NCBI RefSeq assembly: GCF_027887165.1
Contig: NC_077232.1
Location: 12,105,636-12,169,635, forward strand
DNA from: Monodelphis domestica
Lineage: Eukaryota > Chordata > Mammalia > Didelphimorphia > Didelphidae
DNA: 64,000 nucleotides
Direction: 5' to 3'
The notes beneath the pieces are model-generated. The model was not told the origin of the DNA. It was given only the letters and a program-made list of their open reading frames with translations, and ran no database searches. The position numbers were made by a program, and so were the translations under genes. Every line of letters begins with the position of its first letter. The stretch's first letter is position 1. This document shows, one piece after another, positions 1 through 11,979 of this stretch.

Positions 1-23
1 GCCCTGTTCGGAAGGGGCAGGGC
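1..23 (-). CDS. PPP1R32: Possible PPP1R32 coding exon, cut by the window edge
   Basis: On the minus strand a long C/T-rich run ends in CAG at 26-24. The following bases read ALPLPNR in phase 0, the phase needed after the exon ending at 508. The human protein continues with a similar ALLPGQ stretch. Only 23 bases are visible, so this is tentative. Confidence 0.45.
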
Positions 24-3000
24 CTGAGCTGGGCCATAGGCAGAAGGGGGGGGGGACCAGGAGAAAGTCCAGTCACTGAGATCCTGGTTTGACCTGGTTA
101 CCCATCGGGGCTTTCTGTTGCTGTTGGTGGGGTCTCTTGTGGCTGTTTGCCAAAGGGCTTTAGCCATGGAAGAATCCCAAATCATAAAATGCCACAATTC
201 CCCCTGTGATCTGAATGGGATATCAGGTGCCAATGAGTCACATTCTCATTTTGCAGAGGAAGAAACTGAGGCCCACAGAGGGCAAGGGGCTGGCAGAGAT
301 GGACCTGGATCCCTTCAACATGGATAGATAAAGACATGGCAAACTAGGTGAGAAGAGGTCAGGTAGGAGGGAAAAAGAGGAAGGGCATCTCCTGGTCCTG
401 GGGAGAGGATATGAGAGGGAAAGGCCTCCCACCTCGGAGCCCTGGGAGTAGAGGCAATAATGGGGGGCAGAGAAGAAATTGGGGCAAAGGGGTCCATAAT
501 AACTTACAGGCTCTCCAGGGAGGCTCTGGGGGACAATGGGATTCTTGGTGCCCTGCTCTGTGAAGCCCGTATCCTCCTTGGCACCAATTGTCTTCTTCTG
601 AAGGAAATCTGGAAAGAACTCATACATGGGTTTTTGAATCTCCCCCCCCCCCCGTTACTGGGAGGGGGCCCCAGTGGCCACCAGGTGCAACTCCCAGCCC
701 GTCCCACCCCTATCCCAAAGATTTTGCCCTCTTAGGGATGCTGGATGGGGGCAGGGAGTCCATTTGCCTTCTAGTCTAGCTCTTCTTCTGGAGAAACAAA
801 ATGGCTCCAGAGTCTTCCTCCCCACCACCCCCTCCTGACTCACTGGCCACTATCCTTTGAGCTCAATGATGGGTTTAAGTCCCTTTGATGGGATAAAGGA
901 TGCCAGGAAGTCAATTGAGTAATAAGTGGAGGCAGCAGGGTTCCAGCCTGGGTCCTCCCACTCCTTTTCAACCCTACTTCCCTGGCCAGGATTCTCTTTG
1001 ATGCCATCCCAGACCACTGGGCAGCCAGCCTTCCCTTGAACCCCTCCAGGGTAGGCAACCCACTGTCTGGGCTTATTTCTAGGATGGATGGCGTAGCAGG
1101 AAGGGAGGGAAGAAGGGAAGCAGGGCCGCATCTCCACATCTATGTACCTGGCTGGCCTGGGATTTCATAGCGGTATTTGGAGTTGTACTCAGAGGTCATA
1201 AATCGGGGACCCTGAAACACCAAGGGAGGAAGTAGCAGTGGGGAATACTGATTCCAGGCTGCCCACCACCATTGCTCCTCTCAGGTCAGCCCTGCTCTCC
1301 TCATGGCCCCCCAACTGGAGTGGGGCAGAGGATAGATTCTTAGGGGCAGGGCTGGCCCAGGAATCCTCTTGTCCTGATCTGGGGAGCCTCAGCCAGCCCC
1401 CACTTCCACACGGCACCTCCCCCTACCCAGATCTGCAAGTCCCTACAATTCCACTGTTGTGGATCCATTTCTCTGTTCGAGAGGAGGGGTTATCAGTCAT
1501 TGACCTGCGAGTATAAACTAGTGGTCTGAGTCTTTCTCACTGGGAGCAGGTTTGCCAGAGGAGAAGGAGAACACCCCAATGTCCACGTTCCCAAAAGACT
1601 GGAGGAGGGTAAAGGGGTTCGGCAGCCCAGAGATCACAGAATTCCAAGATGGAAGGAATGTCCAGAATGTGCAGTTAGCACAATAGCCTCTCTCCCACTG
1701 AGCTCCCCCTTCTTACTTTCCATGAACATTCAGGAGAGGCCTCTGGGAAGGAGAGCCTGACCCTATGCCCGTTGCCACCCACCAGCCATGCCCGGGCATC
1801 TCCTAGAAGCTGGCAGCAAACTCACGTATCGGTAATTCTCCATTTCAATGCCTCCCTTGCCCACATATTCATGGAGGGTTGGCACAGTCTTGGGTTCCAA
1901 TCCTGTGATGGCGTGTCCACCATAATCCTGGGTGTTGAAGTGGACTTTCTTGACCTGGGAGAAGTAAAGAAGTCTTGTCAGTAATCTCCAGGGCCCATCT
2001 GAGATTCAGCACTTTCCACTCTACAAAATGGGAGAAATTGCCTGGATCCCTCCTCAGGTTCTTTCCACCTCGGACCCCAGAACTCTTCAGGCCTCTAGAT
2101 TCCTTGGAGGGGGGGAGTGGACCCTGGGGGAGACCTCCTGAGGAAGGACAACAGTTGGGGGACTGGCCTTGGGTTGTCTCCTACTAATATCCTGCTACTC
2201 AGCCAAAGAGATCACCCTGATCCCCCCAAACTCCCCTGGGGATCTCTGGCCTCCAGGCACAGTTTCCCCGAGTCTGTGTGGTCTCCCTTCATCTTCTCTT
2301 GACAAAGCCCAGCCTAGACTTGCCTCCTCCAGGAAGCTGGCACCTCTCTGCCACCCCAGCCAGCTTACACCCATCTGCCTCCTGGCTTGCAGGCTCCATC
2401 ACTTGCAAGCTGCATCATCCTGGTGCCTGACCTTTATGTCCTGCTTTGAGAGTTGCATGGAAGCACTCCCCCCCCCAACTCAGTTATCATTCCATTATAC
2501 CCATTTCACAGAGAGGAGAACAAAGGCTGAGTGGCTTGTCCAGGGCACCCTTGCAAAGGGCAAAGGCAGGATTTGAACCCCAATTCTGCATTTGCTCTAC
2601 TATTATTCCAACTACTGGGTGGGTGGAGGAAATTCTTTTTTCAGGATTTATTACCTTTCACACTAAAATACGAGTTCCTTGAGGATAAAGACTCAGTCTT
2701 CCCCTCCCAGTGCCTACAACTTGTACATATCGTGTCTGCCAGGAGAGCAGAGGCCATCCAGGCTAACCCCTGCACTTATACAGATGATGCTTGATTCTGA
2801 ACCAGCCTGGGGGCAGGCCCATGCCCTGTCCTTTCCCCTCTCCACCTTGGGGCAATCCCCCCATACCAGAGTGAATCCTGGGGGACAGCTGGGCTGAAGG
2901 GGAGCACCTTTTTAACTTTTGAAGCATTGTATTTAATTAATGTCAAATATTTTTCCATGGTTACAAGATTCATGTTCTTTCCCTCCCTCCCCCCCCCCCA

Positions 3001-6000
3001 TAGCCGACGTGCAATTCCACTGGGTTTTACGTGTGTCATTGATCCAGATCTATTTCCATATTATTGATATTTGCACCAGGGTGATCGTTTAGAGTCTACA
3101 TCCTCGATCATATCCCCATCAAACTATGTCTATATTTCCGCTCCCACAGTTCTTCCTCTGGATGTGGATAGCGCTTTTTCTCATTCATTGAGGGGGAACA
3201 CCTTAAAAAAGCCTGACTGCTCAGGACCCCGGACTCCATCCCATGCCCTTAAGGCAGGACCAGAGCAAGGAAATCCCCTTTGGTGCTAGTCATCATCCCC
3301 ACTTCTGTCTCAAGGACTGATAATCAAATCAATGCTCCCGTGAAGGACACAATCATGGAATTCCCTGAAATGTTGCCCTGCTCAGCCTCCCTCTGCTTCC
3401 GAGTTATTGGCTGCCTTCTTCCCTGATCGACACTCCACGTTCCCAGTATCTGTCCCATCATCTCTTTCCCACGCTCCCATGATGCTCTCTGGGATGCTTC
3501 TTACGTTGTTAACAGCTGCTTTTTTTGATACCCGAGCTGCTCCCCCAGAAATTACTTTGTAAGTGTTTTTATTCGCTTTGTAATGTTTCCTCCCAACACA
3601 ATGTAGCCTCTCTGAGAGTAGGGCCTCTTTTCTCTTTGGCTCCCCAGCACCGGAAAGAGTAGCAGATAGCTAGTAGATGCTCAATGAATCTTTGCTGGAT
3701 CGTTTCATATCTCTCTGCTCCAGACTCCGAGGCACTCACCTCTTTGGAAGGGACACAAGAGTTGACTTTATCCCGAACGTAGGAGGAGCCAGACTGGTAC
3801 ACAGTCCAGGGCAGTGGGTTCCTGCCATCTTGCAGCTCCATTGGATGGTAGCTCTGGCCATAGACTGACTGAGGAGCATCCTTGGCAGGTTCCCTAGGGC
3901 AGAGCAGAAAAGGACCAGGGAGCTGGTTAGAGATTGGAGTGATGGTGCAGGAGGGAGAACCCCAGGAATTGAGGAAAACTAGGGTTAGAGAAATGGGTGA
4001 GGGAGAACCCCAAGGGCATTCCAGCACCGACCTAATGGGGCTATGGGCAACAGGGGCTTTTGGTATTCTGTCCTCTGTTGCTGGTCCTCCTCCCCCCAGT
4101 TCCCAAGATCCCCATCTGTGATGGGCTGGCATCAGGGTGGGTAAGATTCGTCCAGGCTGTTTCAAAGGTATCACCTTATCCTGAGAGTGGGCTGATTGCT
4201 CAAGCTGGATAGGCACAGCAGAAACAGGGCAAGGAGAATAACTTGAACCTGCTCTCGGGTCTTATTTCTTCCTGGATCCCAATCTGGGAAGACCCTAGAC
4301 CCCATAGCCTTTGTACCCTCAGTGCCTAGCTGAGGATCAAGGGTCCTGATCACAGGATCACCAAGGCAGGGGGATTTGCAGAGGGCCTTAAAGTTTGTTT
4401 TATGTCCATTTTCTCCCCAGAGCTGAATGATCCCTCTGTTCCAGGTACTATCCTACCCACAAAGGGAAATGGGACTGTCCAGAGCCACCCAGCTAGGGAT
4501 AGGATAGGAGGCTGGATCCTAACTCATCAATCAATCAAAATTGATCTCTTAAGCCCCTACTATGTGCCAAACTGTGCTACGTGTTGAAGATGTTAAAAAA
4601 AAAAAAGACTAATCCCTGCCCTCAAGGAGCTTCCAATCTATTGGAGTATCCATTAAGACCCAGGTCTCTTTAAGGGGTCACTAGGGAGCTAGTGGATAGA
4701 AATTCAAGCTTGGAATCAGGGGGACCTGGGTTCAAATCTGCCCTCGGACACTATCCAGCCATGTGACCCTGGGCAAGTCACTTAACCTCGATTTCCCGGT
4801 CTTTTGTTTTAGAAGTGATACCAAGATGGAAGGTAAGGGTTCGGGGCTAACCCATTCATTTTACAGACGGGGAAATTCATCCTCAGAAAGCCTAAAGTCA
4901 CAAAGGTGGTAAGCAGGAGCGTCAGCATTTGAACCTGAATGAAAAAGAGGGAATGAAGGACCTACCCTACAACAGGATTGTCGAAGGAGTCCAAGGTGGG
5001 ATGGTAGCTGACCAAGGGGCGGTAATTCGCCTGGTATCCAGTGCCTTTGTGCTGACCAATTTGGGGCTTGAAACCCTCCCGACCTGCCAAAGAGAGAGGA
5101 TCGGCGTCCCTCAGAGGCAGCAGGATGGATGGAGCACCCGAGGCCAGCCGGGAGAAGGGGGATGGAGGGCTCTGGGTGTGGGTGTTGCGAAGGAGTCCGT
5201 GTGATGGCCCCCCTGGGGTGGGGGTGGGGGGTCACTAGATAGGATTAGGGAGGCCATGCAGACAGGCCAATGGGATCAAGGTCCTTCCTTTGGGGACAAG
5301 AGAGTGAGGCCAGCTGAGACCCGGCCAAGTCCTGGATCTGGGGGGCCCCAAGCTTTACTGGGCCACGTGAGACCTGGGCTCTCCTTGGCCCATCTCCGGG
5401 AAGCAGTCATGAGCCCAGCTGTATTTCTCCAGGTCAAACAAAGGCTTGACAATGAAGCAAATGTGCACATGTTTTCTTCTGCCCAACTTGTCTGGCAGCT
5501 AGGTGGCACTGGAGATAGAGCACTGGGCCTGGAGTCAAGCCGGCTTGAGTTCAAATCCAGCCTCAGACACTTGCTGGCTGAGTGACTCTGGGAAAGTCAC
5601 TTAACTCTATTGGCCTCAGTTTCCTCATCTGTCATATGAGCTGGAAAAGGAAAGGGCAAACCACGACAGTCTCTTGACCAAGAAAATCCCTAACGGGGTC
5701 CCAACTGAACAACAATTCTTGGGTGACTTTGCCCACTCGGGTGGCACATTATTCAATAAACCCAGAAGTTCCTTCCTTTCCTTGCCCAGAAGGGGTTGGG
5801 CATGGAGGGCTGGATACGATGTTAGCTTGATCAATTTGCTGATCAATTTTGCTGAATTGATTCATTTCCCTCTTTTTTCTTCTGCTATCAGTGTCAGCTC
5901 TCCAGGAGTGGGAAGAGACAAAATAGAAAATGCAAGTGGCCTAAAAACAAGAGCTATCAGCAAACCATTAAAGAAAATAAACCTCGGGGCAGGTAGGTGG

Positions 6001-6550
6001 CATGGTGGACCGAGCATCAGGTCTGGAGTTGGGAAGATCTGGGTTCAAATCTGGCCTCAGACACGTCCTGGCTGTGTGACCCTGGGCGAGTCACTTAACC
6101 TTGACTGCCTAGTCCTTGCCACTGTTCTGCCTCAGAGTTGATACTAAGAAAGAAGGGAAGGGTTGAAATCAATCAATAAACTGTCTATTGAGTTCACCCT
6201 GTTTCCTTGCAATCCTGATTCAGCCAGGATCTGGGCCCCTTTCCTCCTGGCTGCACCTTGCTGCTCCACATCCCAGAGTGATGCCTCTGGACCCCCGGAC
6301 TTCTGGAGGTCAGCCTGATCAGGGCAGTGCCACAGTGGGGCAGGGCGGGGATGACAGGGATGGTCTACGTCCTGGCCTGGGCCCTGCCGGGAGGAGGGAA
6401 GGGAGGGTGGCCTCGGGGAGCACCGGGGGAAGGGCCCTTACTGTAGGCTGTGCAATAGCTGGTGGCGTAGAATTTCAGGGGGTCTGCGCAGCCCCCCGAA
6501 CTCATCTTCACATAAGGGGAAACAACCCCCAAAGGCAGTTTGCCCATCAT
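1..6550 (-). CDS. PPP1R32: PPP1R32 / SAXO4 (stabilizer of axonemal microtubules 4), 5' part of the gene
   Basis: Minus-strand gene cut by the left window edge. Coding exons in transcript order are 6550-6442, 5083-4966, 3893-3740, 1954-1826, 1211-1148 and 608-508, with a possible further exon at 23-1. Each has AG/GT borders and the phases close (1,2,0,0,1,0), giving 225 codons of a protein that is about 425 aa in human. Recognisable stretches are MGKLPLGVVSPYVKMSSGG at the N-terminus, FYATSYCTAY, the GPRFMTSEYNSKY block, and DFLQKK..IGAKE. These match the human protein as I remember it; no alignment was run. The first ATG (6550-6548) sits in a GCCACC context; a second ATG follows at once and corresponds to the human start. 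The family is reported as an axonemal, microtubule-associated component of motile cilia and was earlier named a PP1 regulatory subunit. The C-terminal half lies outside the window. Confidence 0.95.
508..608 (-). CDS. PPP1R32: PPP1R32 coding exon (DFLQKKTIGAKE...)
   Basis: The acceptor is TTTCCAG and the donor CCT|GTAAGT. The exon encodes FLQKKTIGAKEDTGFTEQ and then a segment ending in LPGEP. It enters in phase 1 and leaves in phase 0. Confidence 0.92.
1148..1211 (-). CDS. PPP1R32: PPP1R32 coding exon (GPRFMTSEYNSKY...)
   Basis: This 64-base exon runs from TTTCAG|GG to CCAG|GTACAT. It encodes GPRFMTSEYNSKYRYEIPGQ followed by P, the most conserved block of the visible protein. Confidence 0.93.
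1826..1954 (-). CDS. PPP1R32: PPP1R32 coding exon (VKKVHFNTQDYG...)
   Basis: This is a 129-base, 43-codon, phase 0-0 exon with acceptor CTCCCAG and donor TAC|GTGAGT. It encodes VKKVHFNTQDYGGHAITGLE and continues to EMENYRY. Confidence 0.93.
1955..3739. other. PPP1R32 intron with MIR-like and L1-like remnants
   Basis: A MIR-like piece lies at about 2485-2600 (minus: ATTTCACAGAGAGGAGAA...GGATTTGAACCC). A remnant resembling a common marsupial L1-associated sequence lies at about 2910-3205. The rest is unremarkable. Confidence 0.5.
2910..3205. repeat. Marsupial L1-like remnant (upstream region type)
   Basis: A poly-C stretch is followed by ATAGCCGACGTGCAATTCC, later CACCAGGGTGATCGTTTAGA, then GATGTGGATAGCGCTTTTTC. 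I recognise this wording from many marsupial sequences, but the assignment to L1 is from memory and the strand was not resolved. Confidence 0.45.
3740..3893 (-). CDS. PPP1R32: PPP1R32 coding exon (GEPAKDAPQSVYGQSY...)
   Basis: The acceptor is GCCCTAG and the donor GAG|GTGAGT. It encodes EPAKDAPQSVYGQSYHPMEL, then the RNPLPW motif, and ends VPSKE. It enters in phase 2 and leaves in phase 0. Confidence 0.92.
4673..4845 (+). repeat. tRNA-derived SINE, full-length type
   Basis: It carries GGTTCAAATCTG (B box), TGACCCTGGGCAAGTCACTT and the tail AAGATGGAAGGTAAGGGTT. A separate repeat fragment (TACTATGTGCCAAACTGTGC) precedes it at about 4520-4650. Confidence 0.8.
4966..5083 (-). CDS. PPP1R32: PPP1R32 coding exon (REGFKPQIGQHKGTGY...)
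   Basis: The acceptor is TTTGGCAG and the donor AGG|GTAGGT. It encodes REGFKPQIGQHKGTGYQANY and continues to DSFDNPVV. It enters in phase 1 and leaves in phase 2. Confidence 0.92.
5500..5716 (+). repeat. SINE, longer-tailed subtype
   Basis: It starts GGCAGCTAGGTGGCACTGGA and carries GAGTTCAAATCCAGCC. It ends in the subtype-specific tail GAGCTGGAAAAGGAAAGGGC...CTGAACAACA, unlike the AAGGTAAGGGTTTAAAA tail of the other subtype. Confidence 0.8.
5985..6175 (+). repeat. tRNA-derived SINE
   Basis: It runs from GGGGCAGGTAGGTGGCATGG to AAGGGAAGGGTTGAAATC and contains GGTTCAAATCTGGCC. Confidence 0.8.
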
Positions 6551-6581
6551 GGTGGCAGCAGGAACTGGGCACCAGGAGCAC
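6442..6581 (-). CDS. PPP1R32: PPP1R32 exon with the start codon
   Basis: The acceptor TTTCCTAG at 6582-6589 opens the exon with 31 bases of 5' UTR. The ATG is at 6550-6548 in a near-perfect Kozak context. The donor is TACA|GTAAGG. Coding runs 6550-6442 and leaves in phase 1. The tandem ATGATG means the protein may start MM or, as in human, MGKLP. Confidence 0.93.
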
Positions 6582-6748
6582 CTAGGAAAGGAGAGACGGA
6601 GAACAAACATCAACAACCAATTCTGGCGTTGACATGTCGTGAAAGTCTTCTTTTTCTAGGCTTCTCAGAGGGTGAGGGAGAGGCAAAGAGACACTCAGAG
6701 ACACAGAATTCAGAACTGAAGATATCTATTTTTAAAAATCAATTCCAG

Positions 6749-6942
6749 GGGACAGCTGGGTAGCTGGGTGAATGGAGAGCCAGGTCCAGAGACAGGAAGT
6801 CCTGGGTTCAAATCTGGCCTCAGACACTGCCTAGCTGTGTGACCCTGGACAAGTCACTTAACCCTCAGTGCCTAGCCCTGACCACTCTTCTGCCTTGGAG
6901 CCAATACTCAGTATTGACTCCAAGATGGAAGGTACTCATTTA
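6749..6942 (+). repeat. tRNA-derived SINE with 20-base target duplication
   Basis: The flanking direct repeats are TTTTTAAAAATCAATTCCAG (6729-6748) and the same with one extra A (6943-6963). They mark target-primed retrotransposition. Confidence 0.85.
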
Positions 6943-6974
6943 TTTTTAAAAAATCAATTCCAGAATCCCAATTT

Positions 6975-7125
6975 GGGAGCGTCTGGGTGGCTCAGTGGAT
7001 AGAGAGCCAGAGGTTCCAGTCTGACCTCAGACAATTCCCAACTGTGTGACCCTGGATAAATCACTCGACCCCCATTGCCTAGCCCTTACTGCTCTTCTGC
7101 CTTGGAACCAATGCGTGCTTTTCCT
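6975..7125 (+). repeat. tRNA-derived SINE, 3'-shortened
   Basis: It begins GGAGCGTCTGGGTGGCTCAG (A box) 12 bases after the preceding copy's target duplication and stops in CCTTGGAACCAATGCG without the usual tail. Confidence 0.75.
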
Positions 7126-9035
7126 CACATATCCAACTCCATCTCCTGAGACTATTATATTGTTTTGTGCATGTTCTCTCTCCTGGTAAAAACAGAAGCC
7201 TCTTAAGGAAGGAGACTTTTCTCTTGTTTTTGTTCCCCCAGGACCCAGCCCAGTGTTTGGCACATAGGAGGACATGCTATTGGACTGATCACTCCAGCCT
7301 GATTTCTCTCTTTTACAGCTGAGGAAACTGAGGCCCCAGAGAGGGAAAGGATTTGTTCAAGTCATCCAGCTAACAAATAGCAGGACCAGGATTTGAAGCT
7401 GGGAGCTCCTTGCAGGAAGGGACTCTTTATTGCCATTTCTCTTTATCCTTGGTGCTTAGGGAAGTGCCTGACACACAGTAGGTGCTTCATAAATGCTTAA
7501 CTTGAGCTGACTTTCCATTCTAAGTCCTCCAGGACAGAGAGGTCCAGCTAGATCAATTCACTGAACCTGAAGTCAGCGGGACCTGGGTTTGAACCTTACC
7601 CCTGACACTGACTAGTTGTGGACCCTGGGCAAGTCATTCCTTCTCTGAGCCTCAATCTTCTCATCTGTAAACTGGGGATGATTTTACCTGCACTAGACAC
7701 CTTACCGAGTACTCATCTATAAAAGGGGATTATAACAACCCACAGGGTAGAAGAGGAAAGCTGACTCTGGTATGGAAGGACCTGGGTTCAAATCTTGCCT
7801 CTGACACTGCCCGTGTGACTTTGGGAGAGTTATTGATCTCTCTGACCTTGGGTCAGACTGTAACTAGGGGGAGGGGGAGGGTTTAGACTAGATTAGATGA
7901 CTTCTGCTGTGCATGCCAGCTCTAAATCTCAGCTCCTGCAACATGGGATTATCAGTGTAGATCAAATGGACAGATAGCTGCACCTAATAAACGTTTATCG
8001 ACCGCCCTGTATCTTTTGAGATATCAGTAAAATCCTCCCTTAGAAGGTGAGCTTCTTAGGGTGCCTCATTAGAATGGGAGACCAGGCTGGGGCTGCCTTT
8101 TCTAATTGCTTTTTTTGCATACAGTAAGCACTCCATAAGAGCTTCATCATTCCTTCACTTGCCCTAGATTTGGTCTCTCTGAATGAATGGCAGCCACGAT
8201 GACTATTTTTCCTCCCCTAGAATGGGTCTGTCTCCAGTGCCTCTTTGTGGGGGGGGGGGGTAATCCGGGGCTCTAGCTGGTCCTCCACCCAGGAAAGCCT
8301 CCACCTCAGGACCTGGGGCTTGACTCTGTTTGGTGCCCAATCTGGCTAACTTCAGGGGGATGCTGCCGGGTGAATGCAGGCAAGCATCTTTCTCCCAAGG
8401 AAATCAGCGGGTTCTGGGAGGAGGCGACCACACATAGAATGGCAGATTCTTGAAGAATGAATATGCTTTTCTGTAGAATTTGGCCAATTGCCCTGCCAGG
8501 CAAACACAGGGATTCCTCTCCCTATTTGACAGGCGAGGGAACTCCCCCTCAGAGAAGAAAGATAAAGTTGCCCATTCTCATAGACCTAGTAAAGTGGGAT
8601 TTGAACCCAGGTCTTTACAGAGTTTTTTTTTCACACCCCCAGATTCCCCGGGTTCAAAGATCCCTGTTCCATGCCACAGTGTGCTTGGAGTTCTTGCTGC
8701 ACTGGAACCTCCTTGAGGGTAGGGACTCTGCTCTCTCCATCTCTGCAGCCTCCCAGGATCACCCAGCCCAAAGCCCCAGATTATCCGAGCTTTGTGGAAC
8801 TGAATCAGCCAGTAAATGAAAGAGGGATGGATGTGCCTGCCTTCCAGGGATTTCTACCTAGAATGCGCTTTCCTGCCTGCCTCGCTGGGTCTCTGGTCGC
8901 TCATCTCCCCCCATCCTCCCTCCAGGGTCCTAGTTCTCCTCCCTCCCTCCTTCCCTCTCCATCTTCCCTCAGGCTGCTGCCTGCTGTCACCAGAGATGCT
9001 CCTGGGGAGGCGGTGCCCAGCCCCCACCGTCCTAC

Positions 9036-9160
9036 CTGTGCCTGTGTGGCTCTGAGTGACAGGGAGATGGACTCCCAGGAGCTGGAGCGTCAGGGGAAGG
9101 AGCTGCCTTTAGGAGAAGCTGCAACTGACTGGCTAGCCCTGCCCCAGAGGAGGAGGCAGG
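9036..9160 (-). other. PPP1R32: Probable non-coding first exon of PPP1R32
   Basis: The start-codon exon opens with a splice acceptor, so an upstream 5' UTR exon is needed. The best minus-strand donor is CACAG|GTAGGA, ending at 9036, just downstream of the X-box cluster. The right boundary (transcription start) is a guess. Confidence 0.5.
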
Positions 9161-9172
9161 CAGGGCTGGAAT

Positions 9173-9210
9173 GGCAACAATGCGTTGCTCGGCAACAGAA
9201 GCCTAGCAAC
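9173..9210 (-). promoter_or_regulatory. RFX-type X-box cluster, putative PPP1R32 promoter
   Basis: GTTGCTCGGCAAC at 9184-9196 is a palindromic X-box: GTTGC and GCAAC half-sites with a 3-base spacer. Further half-sites GGCAAC (9173-9178) and TAGCAAC (9204-9210) flank it. RFX factors bind such motifs at promoters of ciliary genes. The position, just upstream of the inferred first exon of an axonemal gene, fits. Function is inferred. Confidence 0.7.
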
Positions 9211-9214
9211 CAGC

Positions 9215-11850
9215 TTCCAAACAGCTCGGGAGTCAGCTTCCCCTAGAGTCCAGAGTGCAGGGAGAGGAGAGGGTTAGAGGGAGCCCCACATCCGCCCGGG
9301 AGCTCTAGTCAGTCTCGTACACCAAACGCAAGTCAGTCGATTCATTCCATTAAGCACCTCCTCCTCCTCCAAGGAGAGCCTGGATTGGACCCTGAGAGAG
9401 GAACCCAAAGCAAACTTCGGATCTGGCTTGGTTCCGTACTCTCCAGTCCAAAAGAGGCTGAGCTACAAGCCCACCATGGCCCATGAGGAGCCTCAGGGAG
9501 GAATGAAGGACTCTGGGAGGGCAGGGAGAGTTGGGGGGCGGGGAGGGTCCTTTTGAGGTGGGCTTCAAGGAGGGAAGGGTGGGCACTTCCGGCCAAAGAA
9601 AACCCCAGGTAGCTTAGAAGTGCCCCAAGTGTGTTGGGCAGGAGAGTGACTGCTCCAGTTTGGCAAAGGACATTTGGGGAAATAATGAGAATTAAAAGAG
9701 CCTGTTGGGGAAGTCATGGAAAGGAGTCAAGGCTACAGGAGAGCAGGACAAGCCTTTCCTGTCTCTCCTCCCCCCAATGATCTTGTAATTTCTTTTGTAG
9801 ACTCATATATGTTCATAGAAGTTTCCTGGGAGCAGAGGCTGCTTCATTTCTGGCTTTATTTGCCCGGTGCCTGGTACAGTGGCACATAGTAGGTGCTTTA
9901 TTTAATGTACGCCAGTTGGCTGATGGATTGATTAACTGGAATAAAATCTGTTTGAGAGTCAGGGACCCAGTTCTGTTATTTTTCTCCTTGTGTGACCTTG
10001 GGCAAGTCTCTTTTCCTCTCCGGGCCTCAGTTTATTCATCTGTAAAAGGAGGAGGGTTGGACCAGATGGCCCCAGAGGTTCCCTCCAGGCTCAGCTCCAT
10101 CTCCAGATCTCAGATTCAGAGTGAAGCCCGCCTTTATTCACCCTCAGCTGGCCTGCCAGGTAGGTAGATGGAGTCAGGGCTCTGGGCTGGGGGGCTAGGA
10201 GAGCCCTCCCTCCTCTGGTCAAGTGCTCTCTCTTAGGGAGAGGAAGAGCGGCTCTGAGCTGCTAGGGATGGGCGGGCAGTTTCTCCTGGGGACTTCTGCA
10301 GGGCGTCCCCCCAGTGGGCACCATGGGCTCGCCGGAGCTTTGTGTGCTTTTTGGCTAGGTGGCGACACCTCGTGGGCAGCCTTCAAAGTGCTTCACGGAG
10401 TTCTAGAGTACAAAGCCAGCCCTGCAACTCCTTCCCGCTTTGCCCAGCCCAGCAGGAGCCAGCCAAGTGAGCCTCCAGGTTCCTGCATGAAAGAGGGCAG
10501 AAGCAGCCTGGCATGGGCGAGAACTGGACTTGGGCTGCTCTGGGGCTGAGCCGTAGCTCTTGAGGCTTATGTGCTGCGTGACCCAAGTTAGGTCTCCTCT
10601 CCTCCCCTGGACTCGGTTTCTTATCCAGGCAGAAGACGAGGTTGGGCCCTTCAGGCTCTAATTTGGGGCCCTTCAGGCTCTAATTTCATCCCCTCCTTGT
10701 TCCAAGACTTAACACGACCAATAAACAAGCATTCATTAACACCCCTCGTATGGCCGGCTCTGAGCTGGCGAGACAGCGATCTCTATCTTCCTTCTGTGGA
10801 CAGGGCTATACCCATTTGGGAACCAGGGTTCGTGGACGCTGAGCTGGCCAGTCTGTTGTGATTTGGGGTCCAAGTCTTCATGCCAGCCCTTGGGGTTTTC
10901 TTGGCAAAGATACTGGGGTGCTTTCCCATTTCCTTCTCCAACTCATTTTACAGATGAGGAAACTGAGGCCAATTAGGTGACATGACTTATCCAGGGTCAC
11001 ACAACTAATATAAGTGTCTGAGGTCTGGAAGACTCACCTTCCTGATTCCAGGCTCTATCTATGGGTCCCTCCCTATCTTATTAAGTGTCTGAGGACAGAC
11101 TCTAACCAGGTTTCCTGACTCCAAGCCCAGGTCTCTATCCAACAGACCACTATATAGCCATGTAGGAATATACAAAGAGCTAGAAGGTCTTTTGATGGGG
11201 AAGCTGCCCAAGAACAATTTAAGAATGTCTAGATTTAGGGTGGGGAAGGACCAGAGAGGGCCTCTAGTCCAGGCCCCTCAGGACGCTGCCCTGGTCGTTG
11301 TTTTAATTCACATCTTTCATTTGGAAGGACCACCAATGACATCACAGAGAAAAAAGAAAATGACTCGTCCAAGGTCACATATGCAAGAAGTAGCAGTGCT
11401 AGGTCTCTAGTCAGAGCAGTAGAGTCATAATTCATGCTCTGGAATAAATGTCAACTGATCCGAGAGAATGGGAAGGCTTCAGGCTTCCTGGTCTCCAAGA
11501 TCCTGTTTTATTATATATTATATATATATGTACATATATATATATTATTATAAATCAGGGGCTCTCTAAAACTGCTTCTCCTCATCAGTCAGTCAGTGGT
11601 CAGTCAACAAGCCCTGATCAGGCATATTCAGGAGGACATGAATGTTCCCTGTCATTCTCTGTTAGACCCGGAGTCAGGAGCCCTGAGTTCAAGTCTTTCA
11701 CCAGTGACTTATCCCTGAAGACAGAGACATTGCTCATGAAATGTGCAAACGGCCCAGAGCTGTGAAGGATGATTAATACGCTTTTTAACAGAGTCGGGGC
11801 CCAGAAGGACCTTGACGAGCCGGAGAATGGAGTTGAATATAATGAATGAA
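9215..11850. other. Intergenic stretch without a recognised gene
   Basis: A MIR-like element is at about 9960-10090 (plus) and a long-tailed SINE at about 10857-11080 (minus). A short copy of the CpG-rich repeat head (TTTTAATTCACATCTTTCAT) is at about 11300-11350, and an AT dinucleotide run is at 11505-11552. No coding signal was seen. Confidence 0.55.
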
Positions 11851-11979
11851 TTATGAATAAATGTAAATAAAGCCTTATATGGTTTCAAGATATCAGCTTC
11901 ACACGCATGTAGGGGAGATAGAGTTACAGGGGACTGCAAGCTCCAGATGAGTCAGCCATCAGTCAACAAGTATTTATTA

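Larger units (their letters stand above)
6582..9035 (-). other. PPP1R32 first intron, repeat-filled
   Basis: This holds two plus-strand SINEs in series (about 6749-6942 and 6975-7125), MIR-like pieces at about 7290-7400 (minus), 7545-7700 and 7745-7925 (plus) and 8455-8625 (minus), plus ageing repeat tails. I see no conserved coding sequence. Confidence 0.6.

Noticed and set aside
6188-6763. 191-codon plus-strand open frame
   Set aside because: It is the antisense shadow of the PPP1R32 start-codon exon and its flanks.
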